Part shown: positions 24,014 through 33,936 of the stretch, piece by piece
Position numbering within the stretch: the stretch's first letter is position 1
Layout: each line of letters opens with the position of its first letter
Notes under the pieces: generated by a model
Database searches by the model: none
What the model saw: the letters and a program-made list of their open reading frames with translations, nothing else
What the model was told of the DNA's origin: nothing
Made by a program: the position numbers and the translations under genes
DNA from: Metopolophium dirhodum
Taxonomy: Eukaryota > Arthropoda > Insecta > Hemiptera > Aphididae
Direction of reading: 5' to 3'
DNA length: 64,000 nucleotides
NCBI RefSeq assembly: GCF_019925205.1
Contig: NC_083560.1
Coordinates: 147,828,526 to 147,892,525 of the forward strand

Positions 24014-24690
24014 CTGTTTGAGGTCTTTGTATTTGGTTTCGGTTATTGACAGTTTGGTGAAATATAACTGTTTTGGTTCATCATTTTTTACTTTAGATCT
24101 CACTCTACTCTCAGTTATACTAACAATTTTGTAGTTCAACATAATATTATTCTCATCATCATGTTTAAATGAATAAGCTATCTTCAAATCATTTAGATTG
24201 TCTTTATTAAAATGTACTGTTCTTATATTTTTAAATTTAACATCACAGCCATTAGTATCTTTTAATTTTGGTCGATTGAACATTGTTTTACATACTTCGG
24301 ACCAATCTAAAAAGTCTGAATGATTTAATTCCACAGTGTTATAAGTGCCAAATTTTTTTCTTGAATTTCTGATTAGAGTAGGCCATTCAGAAGGAGCCCA
24401 TACAGTTTTTCTTTTTAAATTTTTCTCTATACATGCATGTACAGAGTCAACTGGCATGTAGGTATGTCCTGGCAATAAATAATTAATCGTTATACTGTTA
24501 ATATTTTTTGAATTTAATAGGAAATATCGCAACATGGACAAAACAACATGATTTTTGTTTTGTCCAGGACAGCTATCACAATAAAGTGCTATATCATGAA
24601 AAGTACCTATTTCATCGATAGTTTTTAAATATATAAATATAATGGAAGCAATTTCATATGAGCCTCTTTTTCCATCAGGCTCGGACCACA
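24012..24690 (-). pseudogene. DUF7869-family fragment, second copy
   Basis: The minus strand encodes the C-terminal part of a DUF7869-type protein: LWSEPDGKRGSYEIAS near 24680, CDSCPGQNKNHVVLS near 24570, and LPGHTYMPVDSVHACIE near 24460. The frame is open from about 24690 into the LINE but the homology stops near 24012. It differs strongly from the 8.5-10.7 kb copy (SCPGQNKN versus GCPGQNKN, MPVDSVH versus LPPDRVF), so it comes from another lineage. The N-terminal half is absent. Confidence 0.7.
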
Positions 24691-25465
24691 GATAACAATG
24701 CCCATCGGCTGCCGGCCGACAATTGTGCTCATTCGGGAGCGATGTTTATTATTTTCTCAACCATCGTCTATAACGGATCGAGTAAATACAATGCACACAC
24801 GTCGTACAATTATGCCACATTGCTGCCGTAATATTTTTGATATTCGCGCGTACCTATTCGGCTTGTATTTATTGCTTTATTAAATACTTACTTCATAAAA
24901 AATATATTTAATACAGTAAATAATATCTAGTTTATAACTGTAACATAAACGAATATTACCGAAATATCTAAATATTATTTTTTAGTAGGTTAATTAATTG
25001 AATATATTATTTTACGTTATACTACTACCACATAGGTATATTTTATAAATTACATTTTTTGCGTATTTCTAAACATTAAACATTTTTCACACATCAGTCA
25101 TCTATTATTTATAAGGTCCTACTTTTCTACCTATCTTACAATAATTTGAAACCTACGATTTACTAATATGTACTAATAAGTAATAAGTAATACTAATAAG
25201 TAATGACAAAGATATTATGAATTAGGTACGCATTTATTCAATAATATATTTATTAGTTTGTAATTAATAAATAAAACTCTTGTTTACTTTAATATACATA
25301 CCGATACCAATACAATAAAAAAAAAAATTTTTGAAAGGAAATAAATTGGTCATGGAAATATAATTAGATACAGTTTATAATGCCAGTAATAACTAATAAA
25401 GTTATAGGTATTTCTTATTTTTATTTATAAAACTTTATGTAGGTACCACACTACTAGTTATTTTA
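24691..25465. other. AT-rich spacer
   Basis: The first 180 bp are GC-richer with no supported frame; the remainder is AT-rich. I see nothing interpretable. Confidence 0.4.
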
Positions 25466-28036
25466 CTTGGCTTTCTCTCGTTCTCGTATATCACTTTTTA
25501 GCATTCTAGTTGGGTAAAGTGGTTGTACTATTTCCGATAGTAAACATTGTAAATAAAATCTAAAACAAATAACATTAAAAATATTTTATGTTACAGTATT
25601 ATAGTATAAGTCTGAATTGTAATTATTAACTATACATTTATACTTTACTTACGCTTTAAGTTTATGAACCATTTTAGATTCCCAAAATGTAGAATTATAA
25701 AGAATTGTTTCGATGTTTGTCCAATTATTCGTGTGCACAACAAAATAACACAATTTTCGACGACTGATATGTAACTGCCCCATAATTTAGTAGTAATATG
25801 CATGTTCGGTTTTTAATTTTATTTTATTATTCACAAGACTGCAGTATTGTAACTAAAAATGCATATTACATATTATATATTATATTATATATATTTCTAA
25901 TTATTATTAAATAATATTTCATTCATCATTGGAACGTACAAATAACTTACAAGATTATTGTTGACCGCTTCTATAGCACTAGTAGTATCTTTAGCAACAT
26001 ATGGGCATTTGATTTCAACTACAGCATCGTTTTCAATTAAACCATCTATAAAAAAAAATTTTTGGTTAAAATATTAAAAAAAATAAAGGATATACCTATT
26101 ATTTTTATCAAAATGCATGGCAATAAAAAAAATGATTTACCAGGACTCGCTGCTAAATATGGATCATTAGGATCAATGATCAAACCACAAATTTCAATTT
26201 TTTTTTTTATAATTAATTCCGCTTTTTTACGTGCGATGTCCGTATTTTAGCGATTTTGACTGAGCACTTGGGGCGTAAAGTATGTTATACACTGTATTTT
26301 TGCATGATGTGTTGGCACGCATTTTACAAATTTGTCCAAAGCGCGATGCTGTAAGTCTTATTTTTCTTTCATAAAACCATTTTTCATTGTTACTTTGATC
26401 TCGGGTATCGATTTCAACTTGTTCAAAATTGACATCATTCAATGATGTCAGAAACATTAATTTTTTGGTTTCCAATTCTTCTGCTGTCAAAATTTCTATG
26501 AGAGGTTCAGCTAAACCATAATCGGCATCTGGTCCATATGAACGCGGCTTTTGGTACCTCCGCTCATCCGGAAATAATTGTCTTTTATTTTTCGTGTTTT
26601 TTCGAATCCGATCAATATTTTTCATAAATTTTTTTCCAAACATCCCTATAAAATAATTATAATAAAAAAGTGGGCAAGTAGGCAAATGCTCTGATGCGAA
26701 GTAGGTGTCAATTGTATCTCGTAATTTGTCATTGAGAATATGTCACTGCGATAAAAAGCAACATTTTAATTCAACAATAAATTATTGTATACAATAAAAA
26801 AACAATACTGAGTGGAAACGGCCTATCTTTTTCGTAATCTAACGATTAGTATAAAGTATAATATAAGAAAAATGCACAAGTAGTAGGCACCCTCACACAG
26901 ACTTGGATAAGATACTGTTTAAATGTATGTCCAATACATATTCCGGATAATTAAAAAAAAAGTATTCAAAATATATATTCGAATGCTTTATGATGATAGT
27001 ATTGCGGATTCCCTAAGTATTTGGAATACTTAAAAAAAAAGTATTCCAAATATACCTAAATGCAATTTATACGGAATGATAATGAAATAGTTTATAAAAT
27101 TGACTGAACGTTAAAATAATAGGTACCTACCTATTCAAAAAATACTGTATTAAAATATTTGTAAAAACTAAAAAGTAGTTAAAAATTCGGAATACTATCC
27201 AAGTCTGCCTAAACATTATGTATTTCTCAAATATACTAGTGAACAAACAAACCTGGACTATTATTATTTGCCATTTTCTTATGTATTTTTCGTAAAAACT
27301 GGTTCGAATTGAATGAAATCACCGCTGCTTCAACTCTCGTGTTATAACTTCTACGACCTGAAAAGTTTAACCTTTTTCCCGCCACATGCTTATTTATAAT
27401 TGCATTGAATTGCTCGCATATATTATTTGTTTTGTTTTTAATTAGGCTCTCTGCATTTAGTACTAATCTGGAAATGCAATTTTTCATTTCTCTCAATATA
27501 CTACCGTTTTCGGCTTCTGGGATTAAATTTATTGCAGAATTCGATTTTGACCCAGTACAAAAGTAAGCCGCACAATTTGAATGTTGCCCTAATCGGTGAT
27601 ATAGACAATTGTCTAAATCTTTTCGAAGGCCTATAAAATGTTAAATTAATCAAATTATTATGAATTATAATTATAATATATTTTAAATAGATAATCAAAC
27701 TAAGAGAGAAATTAATATCGTTTTCTAAAAAATTTTAGAACATTTTTACTAATTAATAATATGAAAAACAACCTTTAATTTTTTGTGCCATTGTTAAGCC
27801 ATTATTATTTCTCCAATGTTTAGCTGATTTTGTAACATCTCCACGAAATCTAAGGATATTTATCAAAACAAATTTTCTCACTCGTAATGGGTATTTAGTG
27901 TTTTTAGCTAACATGGATATTTTACTGTAATAATTTCTTAAAAGATGATTACGACATTCAATCTTTTTAATGAAAAAATGTGGACCATAAGGTAAAATAT
28001 CATTGAGTCGTTTTGTTACACTGCTGTCACCATCAC
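25466..28036 (-). CDS. Mutator-like / YqaJ-nuclease gene, 5' truncated
   Basis: At least seven minus-strand exons with plausible GT-AG borders: 28036-27773 (GDGDSSVTKRLND, IECRNHLLRNYYSK), 27630-27253 (NNICEQFNAIINKHVAGKR), about 26745-26230 (EKWFYERKIRLTASRFGQICK), about 26215-26145 (IDPNDPYLAASPG), 26047-25951 (DAVVEIKCP), about 25785-25655 (MGQLHISRRKLCYFVV) and 25561-25466. The first two match the Mutator-like domain of many insect repeat proteins. The rest form a YqaJ exonuclease fold with PD-(D/E)xK-type residues (Pro-Asp, then Glu-x-Lys in VEIKCP). Upstream exons are missing; PLE1 begins 200 bp upstream. A hAT-type MITE sits in one intron, whose acceptor phase I could not resolve cleanly. 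Confidence 0.65.
26898..27207. mobile_element. hAT-type MITE
   Basis: CAGACTTGGATA at 26898 is inverted as TATCCAAGTCTG ending at 27207. AAGTATTC-type repeats fill the interior, like the subterminal arrays of the hAT at 3625. Flanks CCCTCACA and CCTAAACA are only loosely similar, so the duplication is degraded. It lies within an intron of the YqaJ gene. Confidence 0.6.
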
Positions 28037-28231
28037 CTATAATATTATAAGTACCTGTTTGTCTATTAATATTTTACAGAGGTTTTAGGGGGTAATAGGC
28101 ATATTTATATATATAAGTAGTATATAAATGTATGTCCTGGGACAGTTTTCAATTTTCATATTATATCAATAAAAGATCACAAAGAAAGCAATGTGCAAAA
28201 AGATCAGAAAATTGAAATGCAATAATAATAA

Positions 28232-28296
28232 AAATATTTTTTAATAGAATTGTTCTATTTAAAATAAAAATCTAAATGAAAAAAAATGTATTAAAA
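28232..28296 (+). repeat. PLE1 left terminal inverted repeat
   Basis: Sixty-five bases match the reverse complement of 43086-43150 with only about four differences. The repeat contains the AATAGAATTGTTCTATT palindrome, then AAAATAAAAATCTAAATG. Polintons usually have longer terminal repeats, so this may be a shortened or partial version. Confidence 0.6.
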
Positions 28297-28347
28297 AGAA
28301 ATTGAATAGGTACCTTAGTTAAAGGAAATGAAATTTATAATAAAAGA

Positions 28348-28773
28348 ATGGATACAACTATCAAAGATTTTAATAAGGCACAAGAAATCGAAATGCTAAA
28401 TGAAATAGAAAAATCAATATTATATAATGAAATCTTTGTTAAGTTTTGTAAATATGAATACTATAATACTAATAATAATAATATTAAAATAATGAAATAT
28501 AATCTAAATACAATTCCAATTAAAGGAAATATTTTAATCGTCGATCATGGACACAATATTTCTGGAAATGGAAATCCTTATGCTTCTAAAATACTAGATT
28601 CGCCCACATGGCTTGAAATTTGTAAAATAGCTAATGATTTAATAAATACAACTGGTACTTATTTTTTCAAATATCTCTATGATATTTGTGTTGTTCAAGA
28701 TTTAGGAAATATTAAATTATGTTGTCTTAGCATGGGAGGTACAGATTCCGATCACAAAATGCTTAGAATATAA
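28348..28773 (+). CDS. PLE1 orphan protein, paralogue of the 37990 gene
   Basis: A 141-residue protein of unknown function. It aligns along most of its length with the C-terminal half of the 37990-38637 product: shared blocks are NLNTIPIKGNI, GNPYASKILDSPTWLEICK and VVQDLGNIKLC. Unlike that paralogue it has no N-terminal zinc finger. It starts at an ATG preceded by TTTATAATAAAAGA and is followed within 15 bp by a hairpin. It is the first gene inside the left terminal repeat. I do not recognise a catalytic motif. Confidence 0.6.
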   Translation: MDTTIKDFNKAQEIEMLNEIEKSILYNEIFVKFCKYEYYNTNNNNIKIMKYNLNTIPIKGNILIVDHGHNISGNGNPYASKILDSPTWLEICKIANDLINTTGTYFFKYLYDICVVQDLGNIKLCCLSMGGTDSDHKMLRI

Positions 28774-28783
28774 TAATATAATT

Positions 28784-28813
28784 AATTAAATTTTTAATAG
28801 AATTGTTCTATTA
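28784..28813. terminator. Gene-end hairpin after 28773
   Basis: TTTTTAATAGAATTGTTCTATTAAAAA is an almost perfect palindrome just downstream of the stop codon. The same structure follows other PLE1 genes (30356, 37924, 38653, 43118). Confidence 0.5.
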
Positions 28814-28831
28814 AAAAAATGTTCAATATTT

Positions 28832-28858
28832 AACACGTGCCCAAATGGGGCACGTGTT
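28832..28858. repeat. GC-rich CACGTG hairpin
   Basis: AACACGTGCCC and GGGCACGTGTT form an 11-bp perfect stem with a five-base loop. It is the only strong GC-rich palindrome in the AT-rich element. Confidence 0.7.
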
Positions 28859-28869
28859 ATTAAATTCCA

Positions 28870-28918
28870 ATATAAGTGGATATTCATATAAGTGGATCAG
28901 GAGTTTATTCACTTATAT
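28870..28918. repeat. Iteron-like ATATAAGTGGAT repeats
   Basis: Two direct copies of ATATAAGTGGAT (28870, 28886) and one inverted CACTTATAT (28910) lie just after the GC hairpin. The arrangement resembles protein-binding iterons; function is unknown. Confidence 0.5.
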
Positions 28919-29007
28919 TAATCCTTCAAGAATATTTATCGTAAAACTTATGAAATTAATTAATTAAAATCTAAAAATCTTTGAAAACGATTTTACACTA
29001 TGATACT

Positions 29008-29214
29008 ATGAGGGGGACTTATAAAGAATTAAAAACAAAAATGTTTGATGTAAAAATAAACATTCCAACATAAATAGCAACGGAGTTATACTTAAATGAA
29101 AAATATGAAGCGGGGGGTAAACTTTTAATATGTAGTGTAGATAAGCATATAAAACATATCTGTGTTGATCCGACTTGAAAATACCAAATAATAAATGAAA
29201 TATAGGACTTGTAA
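29008..29214 (+). pseudogene. Degraded short reading frame in PLE1
   Basis: From an ATG at 29008 a single frame looks protein-like (YKELKTKMFDVKINIP, then IATELYLNEKYEAGGKLL and ICSVDKHIKHICVDP) but contains three stops. It could be a decayed PLE1 gene or chance. No homology recognised. Confidence 0.25.
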
Positions 29215-29250
29215 TATTTAACTCTTAAAAAAATGCAAAAAATTTGCAAA

Positions 29251-29351
29251 ATATCTGCGTTGTACAGACATCCAGAACGGTGGCCACCTCTCACTTTTTT
29301 TATTTTTTTATTTTATTTTTTTTTAACTGGTTGTCTGTACAACAGAGATAT
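29251..29351. repeat. 100-bp inverted repeat
   Basis: ATATCTGCGTTGTACAGACA (29251) pairs with TGTCTGTACAACAGAGATAT ending at 29351, with one or two mismatches. Between the arms lie T-rich tracts. It directly abuts the tRNA-like repeat and may be a small MITE. Confidence 0.55.
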
Positions 29352-29690
29352 TTTTTTTTTACCTAAGCACTGTGACGTGGTGGGTTAGACATGTATTTAT
29401 TTGTAGAATTTAAAGTCAGAGGTGGACATTATATACGTCAGCCTTGGAACAAGACTGAGGTAGATACAAATCAAGGTGACAACGTAGGCCGCACCACGTG
29501 ACAACCTACATTCGCATGTAAATCACCAATCGCCCGAAGCGCTACAATTGCCGGCTTTATAATGCCCCCCACCTAATTTCAAATCCCACTACGAGAACAG
29601 AGTAGGAACAAATCTGCTGCAGTCAGATTCGAACCTAATATGTTCAGTCTCAAAACACACGCCTTAACCCACTGCGCCACAATGCTTAGG
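29352..29690 (-). mobile_element. tRNA-like (SINE-type) repeat with inverted ends
   Basis: Read on the minus strand from 29690, TGTGGCGCAGTGGGTTAAGG resembles a tRNA A box, and GGTTCGAATCT about 45 bp later matches a polymerase III B box. This is the head of a tRNA-derived SINE. The other end (29361-29386) is an inverted near-copy of the first 26 bases, so the element also has terminal inverted repeats. A T run at 29351-29360 could be a poly-A tail on the minus strand. It is inserted within PLE1. Confidence 0.6.
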
Positions 29691-29838
29691 CATGTAATGT
29701 ATACTATGTAACACTATTTAAATAAAATTAAACTAGTATAATTATACCACGCTGTATACTTCACACTGTATACATCACATTGTATAGTAGTCAGCAGATA
29801 ACATTCCACAACAGGATGTTAAAAAATAATCAGTCTAG

Positions 29839-30264
29839 CTATATATTATTATTATTATTATTATTATTCGAATCATGTAATTCCTCTTGTATTAATTTAC
29901 GTAGTTTGTTTAGTGAAAGTTTAATTTCATTATAATATAAGTTTTTAATAAAACTTAAAATAGTTTCGAAACAACAATTATTAATTAAATGGAAGTTAAA
30001 TGATTTTAATTGATTATTTAACTCGATACCTGAATATATAATACTTCGTAAGTATTATATGTTTAAAAAATAATTATTATTTATGTTTTTAAATTTAATT
30101 CTTTCTAGTCGTTTAAAATTCTTAACATCATCATCACTATCATTATCATCACTATCATTGTCGCTGTCAGTGTTATTGTATTCATTAATCATATTAATGA
30201 TATGTAATATTTTATGTTGTTGTTCAATCAACTTTAAAAGTAATTCCAATTTTTTATTTACCAT
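29839..30264 (-). pseudogene. PLE1 small acidic protein gene with one stop
   Basis: A minus-strand frame of 142 codons starts at 30264 and is interrupted once by TAA at 30055-30057. The N-terminal part is a predicted helix (LELLLKLIEQQHKILHIINMI) followed by an Asp/Ser-rich acidic run. The second half is mostly helical (ETILSFIKNLYYNEIKLSL) and ends in an Asn run from an (ATT)n microsatellite. No family recognised. Its place next to the protease suggests a PLE1 accessory protein. Confidence 0.4.
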
Positions 30265-30355
30265 TTCTATTATTTATTATAATATAAATATATTTTTTTT
30301 AACATCGAATTATTAAAACATACATATGAGTACATCAACGACTCGTTAACTCGTT

Positions 30356-30387
30356 ATTTTTTAATAGAAATATTTCTATTAAAAAAA
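30356..30387. terminator. Gene-end hairpin of the protease transcript
   Basis: TTTTTAATAGAAATATTTCTATTAAAAA palindrome lies 12 bp downstream (minus-strand sense) of the protease stop at 30399. Confidence 0.5.
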
Positions 30388-30398
30388 AATTATGATAT

Positions 30399-30855
30399 TT
30401 AAATAAACTTTTTATAATTTTCAATAAATTCTAAACATAAATGACCACATATAGGTGGATCATTATAGTATTGAAATTGGGAAACAGTACAAAAAAGATT
30501 ATCTTTACCCAAATATTTTAAAAGTTCTTTTGGTGGCTCACCAACTATATGACCAAATGGTTCAAAATATATTTTAAATGTATTGTTTATTTTTTTCCAT
30601 GCAACCCAATGAGAACCATTTTGAGTAGAATCATTTAAATTAAATACTCCACATTCATTTTCCCATGGTGTTGTAGGTAATTCATTTAACATAAAAACAC
30701 CCTCTATAATTTTTTATTTTATTTCCAAAGTAATTTATATCTATATTACTCAATGGGTCAATTTTTATATTATTTTCTTTAATCCAAAACCGTGTATAAA
30801 TACCTTCAAATTTTTCAATATTATTTCTAAATGTTTTTATTTCAAATTTATTCAT
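30399..30855 (-). pseudogene. Adenain-like cysteine protease, frameshifted
   Basis: The open part (30692-30399, 97 codons) holds the catalytic core: His in GSHWVAW, Glu in YFEPFG, and Cys in PPICGHLCLEF, matching the His-Glu-Cys triad of adenovirus-type proteases found in Polintons. The upstream part (30855-30682, 57 codons) contains DPLSNIDINYF, typical of the family's N-terminal region, but is in another frame and overlaps the start by ten bases. A one-base indel in a G run near 30708 appears to separate them. The enzyme would mature capsid proteins. A sequencing error is possible. Confidence 0.75.
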
Positions 30856-30871
30856 TTTTTAAATTTTTTTT

Positions 30872-31288
30872 TCAATATTTTTTTTTTTTTTTCAAACCAG
30901 AACCTTGTGATCTAATTTTTTCCATCTCTTTATTATGTCGAATTGTTTCTTCTTCCATTTTTTTTTTATGTTTAGCATCAGTTATTGCTGTATAAACAGC
31001 ACTTGCACCTGCAGCCAAAGCACTTACGCCTTCAATCACAGCAATAGCTAATGGTAAAAATCCACCTTTTTTAATTTGAACATGTTTAAGTTCTAATCTT
31101 GATCTGGTATTATTTTTTTTAGCGTTTTTTAATTTTCTTATTTGTTCTGGCTCAAGAATAAATTTATTTTTTCCACTATCAATTTGATTATTTTCAATTA
31201 GAATTGATACATCTTTATTATTTTTATGAGCTTCCAATATTTTATTAAATTGTTTTTTATTTAAATTTAGATTCATTTTATAATACAA
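30872..31288 (-). CDS. pX-like small virion protein
   Basis: Up to 138 residues; the second ATG (31276, context TTATAAAATG) is the likelier start. A basic, helical N-terminal region is followed by KKGGFLPLAIAVIEGVSALA, a glycine-led hydrophobic helix, and then a charged coiled region (KKKMEEETIRHNKEMEKI) and a lysine-rich tail. This layout matches small proteins next to PLA2 genes in insect Polinton/adintovirus elements. The remnant at 49.16-49.42 kb has the same GG-(L/F)-LPL block. A role in membrane or core contact is inferred only. Confidence 0.6.
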   Translation of the reverse strand: MYYKMNLNLNKKQFNKILEAHKNNKDVSILIENNQIDSGKNKFILEPEQIRKLKNAKKNNTRSRLELKHVQIKKGGFLPLAIAVIEGVSALAAGASAVYTAITDAKHKKKMEEETIRHNKEMEKIRSQGSGLKKKKKY

Positions 31289-31299
31289 AAAAAAATAAA

Positions 31300-32430
31300 T
31301 TAAATTAAATTCATTCCAAATCGTCTTTTAACATTCATTACATTTGCTGTAAAAATGGCTGCAGTTTTTTCACCTATAGAACTATGAGGATCATAAAATC
31401 TTTCCATTGCTTTTTGTTCTAAAATTTTATCAGCAATATGTCTTGTTTTAGTATCTTTATTATTTTTATAAAAATAATCATGTTCTCTCGCAGCTTCATC
31501 TAATTTGTTTATAGGTTTTTTATTTTTTTCTAACTTTGTTCCCGGTCCTAAATAATTATAACCAGGCCAATGTATTTGAGGTAAACTTGAACAATTCAAA
31601 AGAAAATTAACAATTCCTGAACCTGTAATAATTTTCTTTGGTAAACATGAAACATATGATGATAAATGATCTGCACCAATAATAGGTGTATCAATTAATT
31701 TTTCCATTTCTCTAATACATATATTAAGAATATCAAGTTTTTCATCATGGTAAATATTATTTCCTGTACTTTCTTCAATTGATATATAATGTATACGTTT
31801 AGTTATTTTTTCTTTTGATATTTTCACTTCCTTTGGTAAACAAGTTACATATTTTAGTAAATATTCAATACCTTCAGGAGTATCAATATGGTTTTCCATA
31901 ATTATTTTAAACAAATGAAGAATACCAAGTTTTTCGTTTTTAAAATTATTATTTCCAGCTCTTTCCTCTGCAGAAATAAACTGTAAATTATCTATAACTT
32001 GGTTTACATTACTAATATAACGATATTCAATACGATTTTCTGTGTATTTCTTTAAACCCTCCCCTATTTGATTATCTTCAGCTAACATTTTATTATTTTC
32101 TTTCTTTTCATTAATTTCATTATCTTCATTATTTTCTTTCTTTTTATTAATTTTTTTATTATTTTTTTTATTATCAGTATTTTCTTTCTTTTTATTATCC
32201 ATAGTTTCTTCATTATTTTCATTCGTTTTAATTCCATTCATTTCTCTCCAAATGTTTTTAATCATATCATTATATTTTTCACCACGACTTGATTTAGCTC
32301 TTTTCGTTGAAGGATCATTGTTTTGATATATAGAATTAGTTTCAATTAATATATTTTTATAAATATTAAAATCATCATCTGTATAAAATTTCGGATTGGT
32401 AGTATCTACATGAGTTAATAATCTCCACAA
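31300..32430 (-). CDS. PLE1 virion protein with PLA2-like domain
   Basis: 376 codons. The middle is lysine/asparagine-rich, partly coiled. Two related blocks at residues about 135-220 share RI-Y-IS motifs, an internal duplication. The C-terminal domain (residues about 280-370) has YNYLGPGTKLE, a calcium-loop motif, and DEAAREHDYFY, with the His-Asp pair of secreted-type phospholipase A2 domains seen in parvovirus VP1 and Polintons. The N-terminal end reads best as the continuation of the 33197-32433 frame through a frameshift near 32440, because the LWRLLTH block normally follows it. A function in membrane breach at entry is inferred from the family. Confidence 0.7.
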   Translation of the reverse strand: MWRLLTHVDTTNPKFYTDDDFNIYKNILIETNSIYQNNDPSTKRAKSSRGEKYNDMIKNIWREMNGIKTNENNEETMDNKKKENTDNKKNNKKINKKKENNEDNEINEKKENNKMLAEDNQIGEGLKKYTENRIEYRYISNVNQVIDNLQFISAEERAGNNNFKNEKLGILHLFKIIMENHIDTPEGIEYLLKYVTCLPKEVKISKEKITKRIHYISIEESTGNNIYHDEKLDILNICIREMEKLIDTPIIGADHLSSYVSCLPKKIITGSGIVNFLLNCSSLPQIHWPGYNYLGPGTKLEKNKKPINKLDEAAREHDYFYKNNKDTKTRHIADKILEQKAMERFYDPHSSIGEKTAAIFTANVMNVKRRFGMNLI

Positions 32431-32432
32431 AC

Positions 32433-33197
32433 CTAGAGTTCCTGTATATGTTTTCCATTTAAAATTATATTATCATTTTCAAAATTTATTTTATCTTTTC
32501 CAATCATATGAATATCATCTTCTTTATTATAATATATTCCAAAAGAATTAGTATCTTTTACAGTTGGTAAATATCTTGTCGCAATAGCACCTAAGTTTAT
32601 AACATTTTTAGGTAATGGAGAATTACTTGTTGATTTTTGACTAGAATATTTTGGAGTTCCAAAAGTCTCTTCTGAACTTGTTAATCTTTTTAATTCTGGA
32701 TTTCTAGGTTGATAATAATAGGGTTTATTTAATTTTTGAATGTCTCCTTCAGTTTTAATAGCAACATCTTTAACTGCATTCATTGTTGTATTAACATTTG
32801 TTAATGCGTTTATTATTGGTCCATACTTTTTTTGTTGTTCTTCAATTACATGTTTTTGTTTTACAATTGTATTTCTAAATCTATCCTGTAAATTTTTTTG
32901 AATATTAATTATTTTATTTACATCTGTAGATTTATGTTGGTTTTTTTCTTTTTTAATATTATCTTCATCTTCATCATCTTTTTTTATAATAACAGTCTCT
33001 TTTTCATTAGGTTTAAAAAATTTATCTTTAAACCTATTTTGTAATTTTTTTTTAGTATTAATTATTGTCTGAATCTTTACATCTGATGTGTTTTTTAAAC
33101 TATTTCCTACCTTGGAATTGTTTTGTGTTTGATCTTCAAATGTAACATTTTTTTTAATTTTTTTTTTTAATTCTTTTTGAATTTGTTTAATATCCAT
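32433..33197 (-). CDS. PLE1 structural protein, N-terminal part of PLA2 gene
   Basis: 254 codons starting in the context TAATAAATGG. The protein is lysine-rich with two repeated blocks (INTKKKLQNRFKDKF and INIQKNLQDRFRNTI), then a conserved C-terminal segment FGIYYNKEDDIHMIGKDKI that in related elements continues straight into the GLWRLLTH block encoded by the next frame. It therefore probably forms one large gene with 31300-32430, broken by a small indel near 32440. It follows the ATPase gene by 29 bp on the same strand. Confidence 0.55.
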   Translation of the reverse strand: MDIKQIQKELKKKIKKNVTFEDQTQNNSKVGNSLKNTSDVKIQTIINTKKKLQNRFKDKFFKPNEKETVIIKKDDEDEDNIKKEKNQHKSTDVNKIINIQKNLQDRFRNTIVKQKHVIEEQQKKYGPIINALTNVNTTMNAVKDVAIKTEGDIQKLNKPYYYQPRNPELKRLTSSEETFGTPKYSSQKSTSNSPLPKNVINLGAIATRYLPTVKDTNSFGIYYNKEDDIHMIGKDKINFENDNIILNGKHIQEL

Positions 33198-33226
33198 TTA
33201 TTAAACAAAATAAAAATAAAACATAA

Positions 33227-33894
33227 TCATGCATCGATATATAAAATCTTATTACCTTTATTGTCATAGATTAATTTTTTTATCAAGTCTATTGTTATGA
33301 AATCATATGATTTTATTTTAGTTTTTTTATCATATTTTTTACAATAAGTTCTATTAATTTCTTTAAATTTTTCTAAAGCTACATCTTCACTAATCAAATC
33401 GGACCATATTTTTTCAATATTATAATTTGATTGATTAAAAACAATTAAAACATTCAAATTATTTCTTATTGTTTTTATATCTACTGAAGTATAACTTTGT
33501 GTTAAATAAATAACACTAATATTCTTTGATCTTGATCTTATAAAATATTCAATTATCATGTCTTGTTTTTCTTTTAGAAAATCATCAAAAATCACTAAAC
33601 TATTTGGTTCACAATCATCTACAGATATTATTTCATCATTAGAAAAATGTGTGTTTATAGAAGGTATAACATCAAATATTTTTTTTATTTTTTTATAGAC
33701 GGGTTGCTCAATATTTTTTGTAAAAATATATAGATTTAAATAAGGAATCCAATAATTTATAATCAGATTATACAACAAGGTTGTTTTACCACAACCACAG
33801 ATGGTCCTATAATTAAAACACGTGAAGGTAATTCAAATAAAGATTTTTTCTTATTTTCATCTTCAATAAAAAATTTTACTTTTACTTTATCCAT
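33227..33894 (-). pseudogene. FtsK/HerA-type packaging ATPase, frameshifted in the P-loop
   Basis: The gene starts at 33894 (context AAATAAATGG). The first 30 codons end at IIGPS; a small indel near 33805, inside the Walker A region, shifts the frame, and the remainder is open from 33778 to 33227. That part has Walker B SLVIFDDFL and the sensor-like VIYLTQSY motif, then an arginine-containing helical region. This is the A32-type genome-packaging ATPase of Polintons and adintoviruses. It is divergently paired with the capsid gene, 42 bp apart. Confidence 0.75.
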
Positions 33895-33936
33895 TTATTT
33901 AAAAAAAAATATATATTTGGTAATATAAATAAGAAA
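33895..33936. promoter_or_regulatory. Divergent promoter between ATPase and capsid genes
   Basis: The 42-bp gap holds AAATATATATTTGGTAATAT and ends in AAATAAG before the capsid ATG. On the other strand TTTAAATAAATGG contains the ATPase start. Very short leaders imply initiation almost at the start codon. Confidence 0.4.

Noticed and set aside
28868..28920. CRISPR-like array
   Set aside because: Only three short, partly inverted repeats without regular spacers; eukaryotic transposon context.
29019..29294. A 91-codon minus-strand frame in PLE1
   Set aside because: The plus strand of the same region looks more protein-like and the minus product has no family features.
29600..29690. A tRNA gene on the minus strand
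   Set aside because: Only A-box and B-box-like segments are present; no full cloverleaf or acceptor stem could be folded, and the sequence is part of a repeat.
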